Assembly: GCF_030812855.1 (NCBI RefSeq)
Contig: NZ_JAUSTK010000010.1
Location: 91,774-155,773, forward strand
Source of the DNA: Paenibacillus wynnii
GTDB lineage: Bacteria; Bacillota; Bacilli; Paenibacillales; Paenibacillaceae
Reading direction: 5' to 3'
Length of the DNA: 64,000 nt
Within the stretch, counting starts at the first letter, position 1, and each line of letters opens with the position of its first letter. The notes under the pieces are model-generated. The model was not told where the DNA came from, did not search any database, and saw only the letters and a program-made list of their open reading frames with translations. Both the position numbers and the translations under genes were made by a program. Shown here one piece after another: positions 36,136 to 44,662 of this stretch.

Positions 36136-37134
36136 TTATATCCTTTTCCGCCCGGACAGCAGCGGCAGCAGTTCATCCAGAGAACTGAATTCCCCGGCCA
36201 ACAGCGGCCTTATGCCGCTCCGCGTAATATTGCCCCCGGAGATGCCGAAGGCGGGGAACCCGGCGAGACGAATGGACAGCACGCCTGCCGAGGAATCTTC
36301 AATGCCCACAACCCGGCTGCCCGGCTCAAGTCCCAGCCCCACTTTGGCTGTTTCAGCATACAGCCACGGGTGCGGCTTCGGTGCCAATTCTCCCAGCGTT
36401 CCCGCTTGCCCTGGGCGGAGCGATTGGCCCGCCGTAATTACCGCATCGTAAACGTCAAAGGGATGACCCAGGTTCAGCGTCCGAAAAGCCGAAACCAGCT
36501 CGGGCCATGCTTTTTCATATAAACCTGAGGTAACCAGCCCCAGCTTGATCCCGTTTGATTTTAAGGTGAGCAGAAATTCCTTCAGCCCAGGCGCAGGCAC
36601 AAATGCATCCCGTTTTCCCCTGCCTTGCATAATTTCGTTCATTTCATATTGTGTAATCTCGAAATAATGCCGCCTTGCTTCCTCAACTGTAGCCTCGGGG
36701 CAATATTTGGATATACAATACTGCAAATGCTCAGACACGGAATGGCCGGACACATGCGGCTCATCCTCGGCCTCAAACCGAAAAAAGGTCTGCCTTTTCA
36801 ATCTTGAGACAGTTTGCTCAATAATCCATATCCAGAACGGTTCGCTATGCACACTGGTTCCGTCGAGATCCATGAGCACGGCATCGGCAGAGCCTGTAAA
36901 TTCAGCCTCCCGCAAAGGATAAATCGCAGGGTATCCCATGGCAGATTTGACATAACATAAGGTTTTGTCCTCGAATACGATAAAATCGCTTTTACGATCC
37001 CTTGGCGTTAAAATGTCCAGAACGCCGTCTCTTCCCCGGCGAAACAACCCATCGCCGCCCGCCTCCTCCCTGCTAAAGTCAGGCAGCAAATCGGATAACC
37101 TTTTGCTAAAGCCCGGCAGCCTCTTCTCACTCAT
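36136..37134 (-). CDS. HAD-superfamily phosphatase, last gene of the glycan operon
   Basis: A 332-residue HAD hydrolase of the beta-phosphoglucomutase/phosphatase type. Motif I is VLMDLDGTSVHSEPFW (nucleophile DxD), motif II LGLVTSGLYEKAW, motif III KPHPWLYAETA and motif IV VVGIEDSSAGVLS. An N-terminal ~80-residue extension precedes motif I, longer than usual. The ATG at 37134 overlaps the GH38-like gene by 8 bp; a GTG at 37143 is possible. It probably acts on a phosphorylated sugar produced by the locus. Confidence 0.85.
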   Translation of the reverse strand: MSEKRLPGFSKRLSDLLPDFSREEAGGDGLFRRGRDGVLDILTPRDRKSDFIVFEDKTLCYVKSAMGYPAIYPLREAEFTGSADAVLMDLDGTSVHSEPFWIWIIEQTVSRLKRQTFFRFEAEDEPHVSGHSVSEHLQYCISKYCPEATVEEARRHYFEITQYEMNEIMQGRGKRDAFVPAPGLKEFLLTLKSNGIKLGLVTSGLYEKAWPELVSAFRTLNLGHPFDVYDAVITAGQSLRPGQAGTLGELAPKPHPWLYAETAKVGLGLEPGSRVVGIEDSSAGVLSIRLAGFPAFGISGGNITRSGIRPLLAGEFSSLDELLPLLSGRKRI

Positions 37135-39928
37135 GGCCTTCACGCTCCGTGCGTATCTTCAGGGTGATGATCTTTTTCGGACCGATTTGCATAACAAGCT
37201 CTTCCAATTGGGCTTTGAAGTCCAGTGTACCTACCATCTGCTCATCCATGGTGCATTGCAGCACCTCAACCGGAGTTATTCCGAAGCGGAGTCTGGCCTC
37301 CTGTCGGGAAGCAGAAGCATTGAACAAACGGATAATCAGTCCGCTGCCATCCTCGGCCTGCTTCACACATGTTACGTGCAGGGCCCGGTTATGAAGTGTG
37401 AACAAGCCGGCTTCCGCTGGCAGACTTCCCTGCCCGCGCCCTGCAGCGGCGGCACGCACCGGCACTCCATACCTGGCGGCGGCTCCCAGCAAATCCCCTT
37501 GCTTCCAATCGCCTTCATGAACATGGATCGCATATTCAAAGCTTCGCTCACCCGGACATTGAATGCCCTGATCCGGCAGCTCGGTCAGCTTCTCTTCGCT
37601 GACGGCAAGTTTGATGCGGCAAGCGCGAATCAGGGTCAGTGCCAGTGTTCTTTGCTCATCGTCGAAGGCCTCGTATTCGTACAGCCCTTTTGGCAACAGA
37701 GCAATTCCGTCCTGACCGTCCGTCAGACCCACGAAAGTCCGCAGTGGATGTGTGCCCTCGGCCTGCTCCACCCAATCCGAGCTGTCAGGCAGTGTGATGG
37801 GCCGCGATACTACATCATAATGGCTGTCCGCCCAGGTAACATCGCTTTCAAGCCCTGTTGGCAGGCAGGCCCGCAGCCAGTGATCCTTGGCCCGGTTGTT
37901 TACCGTGAGCTTCACTTTCACGGCCCGAGCCCCTTTCTCGAGGGTGTACGCCACCTTCACATCAAGATCTGTCAAGATGTCATTCCGCGAATGTGCCCCC
38001 CCGTAATCAATCGGCACTGCCAGCTTATACCCGGCTTCAATCGTACTCGACAAGCTTCCGTTGACCGTGACGGCAATATTGGCCTGCATGCCCAGGCTGT
38101 TATAAATGCGGTCATGACGCGGAGCTACATGCTTCCATGCGTTCCCGCATTCGCCTTGATCTCTCAAATAATTAAGCTCACGATAGATTCTGCCGGTCTG
38201 CTTGTTATGAATATCCACCGTTCCGTTAGTGTTCACTTTTACTTTCAGAAATTCATTTTCCATGGAAACTGGGCTGCGGACAAGGGTTCCTTGATTCCTT
38301 AAATCCTGATGCTCCGGCTGAACACGATACACCCTGTATCCGAGACCCGGTAAATGGGAGAGCTCGGCCAACAAGCTGATCCGGCTGGAATCCAATATCG
38401 TAGGAACATCCCAGATGCTGTCCATGAAGACACTGGATGTCTCACTGAACACCGCTTGGCACTGGACCTCACGGTCATGCTCCGATACAAAACGCACCGA
38501 TCCGGCTGCAAAAGAACGGGGCAGTTCCAGGTCCAGCTTCACAATCTCCGTCCGCTCCACCGGAAGGGGATTATATACAATAAGTTGAAGCGCATCCTGT
38601 TCCAAGCCTTCCGGTGACAAATGGGCGGCGATATAAGCCATTGCATCCTCGGATACAATATCTCCAATGTCACCCGCTTTGCGGTATCGGTATTCCATAT
38701 CCGCACAGACGGCATCTGGCGCACAGCCGCCATTCGCATCATGTGTATGATTGGAGAGCAGATATTTCCAGCCGCGTTCCATATACCGTGCAGGATATTC
38801 CGCGCCAAGTGCCGCAGCTAATGAGGCCAGCGGCTCGGCATAATATACCATTGCGTTGCTGGCCGTGTAATCCATCTGCTTCAGATAAGTTCTCGCGCTA
38901 ATGGTTCCCGGGAATAGAAACGTCCACATGCCTGTTTTAAGATAGGCTCTCCGCTCACCACTCAGTACAGGCAGGCTTTCCCGGTTCAAATGCTTGACGG
39001 CTTCATTCCAAAAACCCTCCAGGTCGGTGTGCTCAATGGTATAAGTGTCTCCAAGCAGTTCTGCCGCATCGGCAATCATTTGCGATTCCAAGGGGTGAGC
39101 CACCGAAATATCATGTCCGTGCATGGCCAGAAACACCTCAGTTGTGAAATGCCTGCCTTCCCGCTGCACCATCTGCTCGATTGCCTGCTTTAGCTGCCGC
39201 TTGTCGTAATGAACGGCAGGAGCTTTAATGTCATAGGCCTGGTCTTCGCCTGATAACGTGTCCGAAAGGCGGAAAGGAATCTCATCATATTGTCCCCAGG
39301 CATAACTCTTGTCGAATACCGTACCTCGGGTGACTGCACGGTGCACCTGATAATACCAGTTATAGCGGGCATACAGCGCAAATCGGCTGGCCAGCACCTC
39401 TGTTCCGTCAGGGGCGCTCCAGATCCATTCGGCATCGGCTTCATGATGGGAAATTCCGCGATAGAACATCATCTTATCGAGGCCAAATTCCCGTAGAATC
39501 TGCGGAAGCTGGCCTGTTTGTCCCCAGGATGAGGGCGTGTAGGCGACCGTGCCTGTTTTCCCTCCGTATCGTTCCAACGTTTTTCGTCCAAACATCAGGT
39601 TTCTGACCAGCGCTTCATGGGTGATGCTGAATTCCTCAGCTAATGTATAATAAGGCCCCGCGATTAATCGGCCGCTCTGGATCAGGCGTTTGATCTGCGC
39701 TTTCCGCTCCGGCCGCAGCTCCAAATAATCTTCCAGCATTATAGTATGGCCATCCAGTGTAAATGAAGCATAAGCCGGATCCGCCTCTAATATATCCAAT
39801 GTCGTATCCAGCATCGTTAACAGATTGCGCCGCGTGCGTTCAAAGGATCTGCGGAACTCCCGGTCCCAATGGGTGTTAGATACCACTTTAATTTGCCTGA
39901 TATGCGAGCTATCCGGTTTCATAGGCAT
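37127..39928 (-). CDS. GH38-like (alpha-mannosidase family) protein lacking the catalytic Asp
   Basis: A 933-residue GH38-type protein: N-terminal barrel with NTHWDREFRRSFERTRRNLL, three-helix domain, and C-terminal beta-sandwich domains with IVYNPLPVERTEIVKLDL. Known GH38 enzymes use an Asp nucleophile, also a zinc ligand, in a P-D-S-F-G context. Here the site reads TPSSWGQTGQLPQIL, so the position is Ser133. The other zinc residues His20 and Asp22 (HWD) are kept, and MHGHDISVAHP marks the next active-site block. It may be inactive, use another residue, or form a distinct subfamily. It overlaps the HAD gene and lies 23 bp from the gene before it. Confidence 0.85.
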   Translation of the reverse strand: MPMKPDSSHIRQIKVVSNTHWDREFRRSFERTRRNLLTMLDTTLDILEADPAYASFTLDGHTIMLEDYLELRPERKAQIKRLIQSGRLIAGPYYTLAEEFSITHEALVRNLMFGRKTLERYGGKTGTVAYTPSSWGQTGQLPQILREFGLDKMMFYRGISHHEADAEWIWSAPDGTEVLASRFALYARYNWYYQVHRAVTRGTVFDKSYAWGQYDEIPFRLSDTLSGEDQAYDIKAPAVHYDKRQLKQAIEQMVQREGRHFTTEVFLAMHGHDISVAHPLESQMIADAAELLGDTYTIEHTDLEGFWNEAVKHLNRESLPVLSGERRAYLKTGMWTFLFPGTISARTYLKQMDYTASNAMVYYAEPLASLAAALGAEYPARYMERGWKYLLSNHTHDANGGCAPDAVCADMEYRYRKAGDIGDIVSEDAMAYIAAHLSPEGLEQDALQLIVYNPLPVERTEIVKLDLELPRSFAAGSVRFVSEHDREVQCQAVFSETSSVFMDSIWDVPTILDSSRISLLAELSHLPGLGYRVYRVQPEHQDLRNQGTLVRSPVSMENEFLKVKVNTNGTVDIHNKQTGRIYRELNYLRDQGECGNAWKHVAPRHDRIYNSLGMQANIAVTVNGSLSSTIEAGYKLAVPIDYGGAHSRNDILTDLDVKVAYTLEKGARAVKVKLTVNNRAKDHWLRACLPTGLESDVTWADSHYDVVSRPITLPDSSDWVEQAEGTHPLRTFVGLTDGQDGIALLPKGLYEYEAFDDEQRTLALTLIRACRIKLAVSEEKLTELPDQGIQCPGERSFEYAIHVHEGDWKQGDLLGAAARYGVPVRAAAAGRGQGSLPAEAGLFTLHNRALHVTCVKQAEDGSGLIIRLFNASASRQEARLRFGITPVEVLQCTMDEQMVGTLDFKAQLEELVMQIGPKKIITLKIRTEREGHE

Positions 39929-39951
39929 TAATCTCCTTCTTATATCATCTG

Positions 39952-41640
39952 TTATATCTCTGCGGGCCGCAGATTAAGATATAAAGGCTGCTGCTCCGCG
40001 ATGTCCCCGTGAGCAACCTTAACACGGTTGTCTTCCATCTCAATTACAGGCGCCGGCCCGTGTGCCTCCGGTTCCATCCCTAACGTCAGGGACAAGACCA
40101 GCAATGCCTGATTCATCCCGGCAAAATCAAATGGCTTCTGTGGGCCTGAATACAACACCAGATCAACGGCAGCCCCCGACTCGGTCTCGGCAATCTCCCA
40201 CCCAAAGGAATTCCCGGAACCCGTCGTCTCCGCAAACAGGATCAACCACGACTTGAGGCTGACGAACAGCCCGCCGATTTCGATTACAGCGCCATCCCTA
40301 ACCTGAGTGATGCTCACCCCCTCAAGATTACCGCCAAGCTCCAGGCGCAATCGCAGGTCGGATGCCTGAATGGAGCCGCAAATTTTATCCAGATTAATGT
40401 GAGTGTCACCGCCATTGCTGACAAAATCAATGCCGAACCAGACCCGATCCCGCTGTTGCCGGCTTTTGAAATAAGCAGAGCAGTAATCATAGCCGTCATG
40501 CAAAAAGCGGAGCCGTAAATAAGCCGGTTGTCCACCATTGTTAACGTAGGCCAACAACACCCTTCTTTGATTCCAGAAATCCATATGGTCAAAAGTGCCA
40601 AGACTATACTGCTGAGTAATGTAAGTAGTGGCCCATCTTGCGGTAGAGGATGCCATGTCGCCCTGGTACCACTGAGTAACCAGCCTCGTATCCAATGCCG
40701 AAAAGGCTTCAAGGTATTGCGGTGAACAGACCATCCCGCTGAGATACCACTCCTCCTCATAAGGCAGGTCTGCCCAGGGAAAAAACATCGCCTCGCCCTG
40801 TGTCGCTATCTGCAGAAACGCCTTGCTCTGATCGTTCAGCAGCGTTTCATAGCAGCGGGCGTGCGGGCCGGACCATTGTTTTGTATCGACATGATAATGT
40901 CCGGCTACCGTTTTCCAGGTCATGTCGAGCAGCTTGTTGCACAACCCCCGGGCTTCGGCGTTCCGTGTCATCCCGCGCAGCTTGGATAGCTCAAGGATCG
41001 CAATATAGGTGTATACAGGGCTGTTATATTCCTCAAAAACCTCCCGCCGTGAAGTATACTCATACAACCGGGTCAGGCGATCCAGACCATAGGCCGCAAA
41101 TTCTCCGTGACCGAATCGTTCACCGTAGATCAAGGTCACGAAGGCGCCCAGGATGGCAATATTGGTATAATCGGGGCCTACATTGCGCTTTTGTATCGCC
41201 TCGCAGGCATAGCTTACCGAACTGATTACAGCCTGACGCAGTTTCTCCGGGAACCGGTGCCCATGACGGCAAAGCGCAGTAAGCAACTTGCTGCCGCAAA
41301 AGTCGGCCCAGTTCCAATCCGGGGGGGCCATCTGCTTCAGCGGTTCCTCGTAAAACCACGACCAAATGCCAAACGTGTCGTGGCTGCGGTCTGTATCCTG
41401 CAAGGCGGCCACCCTGGATATGACCTCCAAAGCCCGCTGTTCATATTGCTTAAGCTCCGTATCGAGCAAACCAAGCGCGTAGTTAAGCGAATCCCGGGTA
41501 GAATGCACCCATTCCCTTTCGGTCAATGTCGTATGATAACCCGGGCTGCTGAACCGGGATCGCAGCAAGTGAAGCTGCGGATTGTAGCGGGATTCCATGG
41601 ACCGGATTTTGGAAATCAGTAATTGCTTCTCTTCCATCAT
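39952..41640 (-). CDS. Unknown protein, probably (alpha/alpha) toroid plus beta-sandwich
   Basis: A 562-residue cytoplasmic protein that I cannot assign. Residues ~60-330 are helix-rich with barrel-like repeats (DYTNIAILGAFVTLIYGERFG, YNSPVYTYIAILELSKL, QWSGPHARCYETLL); the last ~200 are beta-rich. This layout is common in polysaccharide lyases and toroid glycosidases. Candidate active-site residues are Tyr/Asn/His in DYTNIA, EEYNSPVYTY and GPHARCYE. Its start overlaps the GH105 stop by 4 bp and it precedes GH38, so it is expected to act on the same glycan. Confidence 0.75.
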   Translation of the reverse strand: MMEEKQLLISKIRSMESRYNPQLHLLRSRFSSPGYHTTLTEREWVHSTRDSLNYALGLLDTELKQYEQRALEVISRVAALQDTDRSHDTFGIWSWFYEEPLKQMAPPDWNWADFCGSKLLTALCRHGHRFPEKLRQAVISSVSYACEAIQKRNVGPDYTNIAILGAFVTLIYGERFGHGEFAAYGLDRLTRLYEYTSRREVFEEYNSPVYTYIAILELSKLRGMTRNAEARGLCNKLLDMTWKTVAGHYHVDTKQWSGPHARCYETLLNDQSKAFLQIATQGEAMFFPWADLPYEEEWYLSGMVCSPQYLEAFSALDTRLVTQWYQGDMASSTARWATTYITQQYSLGTFDHMDFWNQRRVLLAYVNNGGQPAYLRLRFLHDGYDYCSAYFKSRQQRDRVWFGIDFVSNGGDTHINLDKICGSIQASDLRLRLELGGNLEGVSITQVRDGAVIEIGGLFVSLKSWLILFAETTGSGNSFGWEIAETESGAAVDLVLYSGPQKPFDFAGMNQALLVLSLTLGMEPEAHGPAPVIEMEDNRVKVAHGDIAEQQPLYLNLRPAEI

Positions 41641-42779
41641 TGCAATCTCCCCTTATCAAAACCATCGGCGGCTGCGGCAATTTCATTGGACTGCGCATTC
41701 GCTGTACCCGTATTGCGCAACATTCCTTCAGCCTCAGGTTCCAGCGACCGCCACTCAGTCAGCAATTGCAAGACCAGCCCTTGTCCATACAAAGTCGGAT
41801 AGAGCGGGACTTCGTTATAGGCGGAAACGGAACCCAGCACGGGTGTGCCGCCTGAAACCATGGTCACCTCGCCGGCTGCCGTAATCAGGGGATGAATCCC
41901 CAGAACAGTAAGCCGGGCGGTATCCAGATAGCTGTCATCCAGCAGACCCTGCTTGACCGCCTTGAAGAAGCCGCAGGCAATTCCCGCACTGCCTGAGCTT
42001 TCTTTATAGAAATCGCTTCGGTCCAGCACCGTATGCCATAACCCGTCCCCGGCCTGGACAGCTCTCAGCCCTGAGGCCAGGTCACGGTAACGGCTGACCA
42101 GTTCCTCCGGAATATCAGCAAGTCCCTGAATCCCTTTCACAATATCGGGAATCGCAAGAGTCAGCCAGGCGTTGGCACGCGCCCATTGGGCGCCGGACAT
42201 ATGGCCTCCCCGAATGCAATCCCAGCCGTGGAACAGCAAGCCGGTGTCCGTATTCTGGAGCAGCCGCAGATGTAGAATTGTCTGCTGTAAAGCTTCCTGC
42301 GCCAGCCGACGTTCTCCCGTCGCATGAGCCAAGCGGGCCAAAAATAGGACGGCCATATACACCGTATCGGCCCAGACTTGCTCAGGAAAGTCAACAGCCT
42401 CGGTTACGGTATGCTCCAATGCCCCTTCGCGGGTACGTGGCGCTTCCTCCAGCATCCAATGGGCAATTTCCTGTGATTTGCGCAGGTAATCCTCCCGTCC
42501 GCTCAAACGATACAGCTCCGGAAATAAAGCGTATGGCGCCAGCGAATTGATCACCTTCGCTCCGTCAGCCTGCCCCCGGTTTCGCTCCACCCATTCCGTT
42601 ACATAATCAAGAGCGGCCTGCTGCCCATCGGTTATCCCGTAATCCAGCAAGGAAATAAGGCCCACGCCGGGAACCCAATCCCAATGCTCTATATCCATCC
42701 CCCAATGGTCCCTGCCGCCTGCTGTCATGTAGGAACATAATTTTCCGCAAATCTCGCTTAAATTCACTTGTGTGTTCAC
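41637..42779 (-). CDS. GH88/GH105 unsaturated glycuronyl hydrolase
   Basis: A 380-residue (alpha/alpha)6-barrel hydrolase of the YteR/YesR (GH105) type, which removes the unsaturated sugar left by polysaccharide lyases. Family features are WVPGVGLISLLDY, VWADTVYMAVLFLARLA (catalytic Asp at about residue 138), GLLFHGWD, GAQWARANAWLTLAI and FYKESSGSAGIACGF. There is no signal peptide, so it is cytoplasmic. Its presence implies that a lyase product (unsaturated uronide) enters the cell. It sits 36 bp after GH3 and overlaps the next gene. Confidence 0.9.
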   Translation of the reverse strand: MNTQVNLSEICGKLCSYMTAGGRDHWGMDIEHWDWVPGVGLISLLDYGITDGQQAALDYVTEWVERNRGQADGAKVINSLAPYALFPELYRLSGREDYLRKSQEIAHWMLEEAPRTREGALEHTVTEAVDFPEQVWADTVYMAVLFLARLAHATGERRLAQEALQQTILHLRLLQNTDTGLLFHGWDCIRGGHMSGAQWARANAWLTLAIPDIVKGIQGLADIPEELVSRYRDLASGLRAVQAGDGLWHTVLDRSDFYKESSGSAGIACGFFKAVKQGLLDDSYLDTARLTVLGIHPLITAAGEVTMVSGGTPVLGSVSAYNEVPLYPTLYGQGLVLQLLTEWRSLEPEAEGMLRNTGTANAQSNEIAAAADGFDKGRLQ

Positions 42780-42815
42780 CTGAATCTCCCTCCGTACCGC
42801 TGTAAACTGTTCCGG

Positions 42816-44504
42816 CTACTTCAATCCTTCCGTCCTCACCGGGGATTTTCCCTCAAAAGGAATCTCGCCAAACATCGCTTTTATCGTAAATTCCATCGTC
42901 TCCTCATGCAGTGAATAGGCATGCACCAGCGTGTCAAGAAAAGGAATGTCCTGCAATAGATACGGCGTCGAGAACGAGACTCCGATCGGGCGGATCGTCT
43001 CGGCTTGCTGCATCGCCCAGATCGCCTTCGCAGCATCGCCCACCGGTCTAGCCGTATTCATCATCCCGTGCAAAGGCATAAAATAGGGCAAGAACGCCAC
43101 ATCCCATCTTTTTCCGGCCTGCTCCCATTTCCAAATCGTATCCAAAGGCTCAAACTGATCCAGAATATCGACCTCAATACCCCGGGCTGCCAGCAATTCA
43201 ACAAACCTTCCCATCCGCTTAAATTGCCGCCCCTCGGTGACCTTATTCAGCATAATGACCAAAACTTTGGCCACGGCATCCGCTTGTAAAGGCAGCACCT
43301 CCGCACGATTGCGAATTAATGTTACACAACGCCTTGCCGCTTCTTTGCTAATCTTCTGCGCAGCCTCAGTCTGCTCTGGCGGCAGGCGGTCTCCATGCAG
43401 CTTTACCGCCAGCGTGTCTGTGCCCATATTGTCCAAATGCTGAACTCCCAGTCGTGCCTTCATTTCCAATATCCGCCGGACGCTCTGATCCAGACGCTCC
43501 ATGGAAACGGCGCCTTCTTCAATCGCCTGCTCCATGACTTGAAAGTAGCGGCTGCCCGGCCAGAGCAATACGTCCGTTCCGGCGGAGAAGCAATCCAGGG
43601 TGCGCTTGCGGTAATCACCCCATCCCAGAAAACCGCCCATATCCAGCGCATCGGACAAGACAATTCCCTCAAAGCCAAAACGTCCGCGTAAAAGATCATG
43701 AGTAATCTTGGAAGATACGGTCGCGGGAACAGGCGCCCTTCCAGGCTTGCCTCCCTCCATCCAGGGCAAAGCGATATGGCCGGTCATGATCGACATCACG
43801 CCCTGCTTAATCACCTGCTGTGTTACCTGGCCATAGGTTGCAAACCATTCTTCTTCAGACAGGTCATTTACGGTTGTCGTAATGTGCTGATCCCTGTAAT
43901 CCACTCCGTCTCCCGGAAAATGCTTGGCGCAAGCGGCGAGGCCGTAGTCCTGCATCCCCCGAATGACCGCCGCAGACAGCCTGCCGACCCGCCGGGGATC
44001 ATCTCCGAGACAACGGGTCGTAATCACCGGATTCATCCAGTTTAGAAGGATGTCCATGCCCGGAGCGAGCGCCCATGTAAAGCCTGCCGCCCGTCCTTCC
44101 AGCGCTGTATATTTGCCGTACTCATAGGCCAGCGACTCATCATCCGCCGCGGCCAGAGCCAATAACGGCGGAAAGGCAGTCAGGCTTCCGACGGCGGAGC
44201 CTGCGCCAAATTCAAGGTCCCCGGAGAATAACAAAGGATGCTTGCTCGCCTTCTGGAACGTCTCGATCCATTTGCGGTAATCCCCTGCTTTGCCTGCCGC
44301 CTTGAGAATGATCTCCCCTCCGATGAAAAAGCTCCCCACCGGATACTGCTCTAAATAAGACCCAATAGTCTCCTCATTCATCTCTTTAAACGGTAGTCTG
44401 CCGGCATGATCCTGCATCGTCTGCCCAATCTTTTCCTTCAGGCTTAACCCTTTCAAAGTACGTTCTACCCAGTGCCGTTCCTCATCGCTCAGTGCCTTAA
44501 GCAT
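42816..44504 (-). CDS. GH3 family glycosidase (NagZ-like)
   Basis: A 562-residue GH3 enzyme of the beta-N-acetylglucosaminidase-like type. The GH3 block KHFPGDGVDYRDQH is at residues 194-207, with the Asp/His pair of NagZ-like enzymes. The nucleophile Asp is in GIVLSDALDMGG, at about residue 285. A C-terminal GH3-C domain is present. There is no signal peptide, so it acts in the cytoplasm on an imported oligosaccharide. An AGGAATT site precedes the ATG at 44504. Confidence 0.9.
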   Translation of the reverse strand: MLKALSDEERHWVERTLKGLSLKEKIGQTMQDHAGRLPFKEMNEETIGSYLEQYPVGSFFIGGEIILKAAGKAGDYRKWIETFQKASKHPLLFSGDLEFGAGSAVGSLTAFPPLLALAAADDESLAYEYGKYTALEGRAAGFTWALAPGMDILLNWMNPVITTRCLGDDPRRVGRLSAAVIRGMQDYGLAACAKHFPGDGVDYRDQHITTTVNDLSEEEWFATYGQVTQQVIKQGVMSIMTGHIALPWMEGGKPGRAPVPATVSSKITHDLLRGRFGFEGIVLSDALDMGGFLGWGDYRKRTLDCFSAGTDVLLWPGSRYFQVMEQAIEEGAVSMERLDQSVRRILEMKARLGVQHLDNMGTDTLAVKLHGDRLPPEQTEAAQKISKEAARRCVTLIRNRAEVLPLQADAVAKVLVIMLNKVTEGRQFKRMGRFVELLAARGIEVDILDQFEPLDTIWKWEQAGKRWDVAFLPYFMPLHGMMNTARPVGDAAKAIWAMQQAETIRPIGVSFSTPYLLQDIPFLDTLVHAYSLHEETMEFTIKAMFGEIPFEGKSPVRTEGLK

Positions 44505-44582
44505 GATCCCGAAATTCCTCCTTGTCGTTGGTAACAGAGCTATTAAATAAGTTCAAAATTCTATAATGATTGCCCAGTAAAA

Positions 44583-44631
44583 CTACACAACCCCTGATCC
44601 GGATGTGTCCGGGGAATTCAGGGGTTGTCAC
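44583..44631 (-). terminator. Hairpin between the secreted glycosidase and GH3
   Basis: ACAACCCCTGA / TCAGGGGTTGT with an inner TCCGGA-like pairing, followed on the minus strand by GTAGTTTTAC. It may reduce expression of the downstream cytoplasmic enzymes relative to the transporter and secreted enzyme. Confidence 0.65.
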
Positions 44632-44662
44632 GATGCCAAGGAACTCCCGGGACGATTAGTGG

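Noticed and set aside
36965..38302. Long plus-strand open frame of 445 codons
   Set aside because: It lies wholly antisense to the GH38-like gene, has no family features or ribosome site, and reflects the G/C-rich codon use of that operon. The same applies to other long antisense frames at 38-50 kb.
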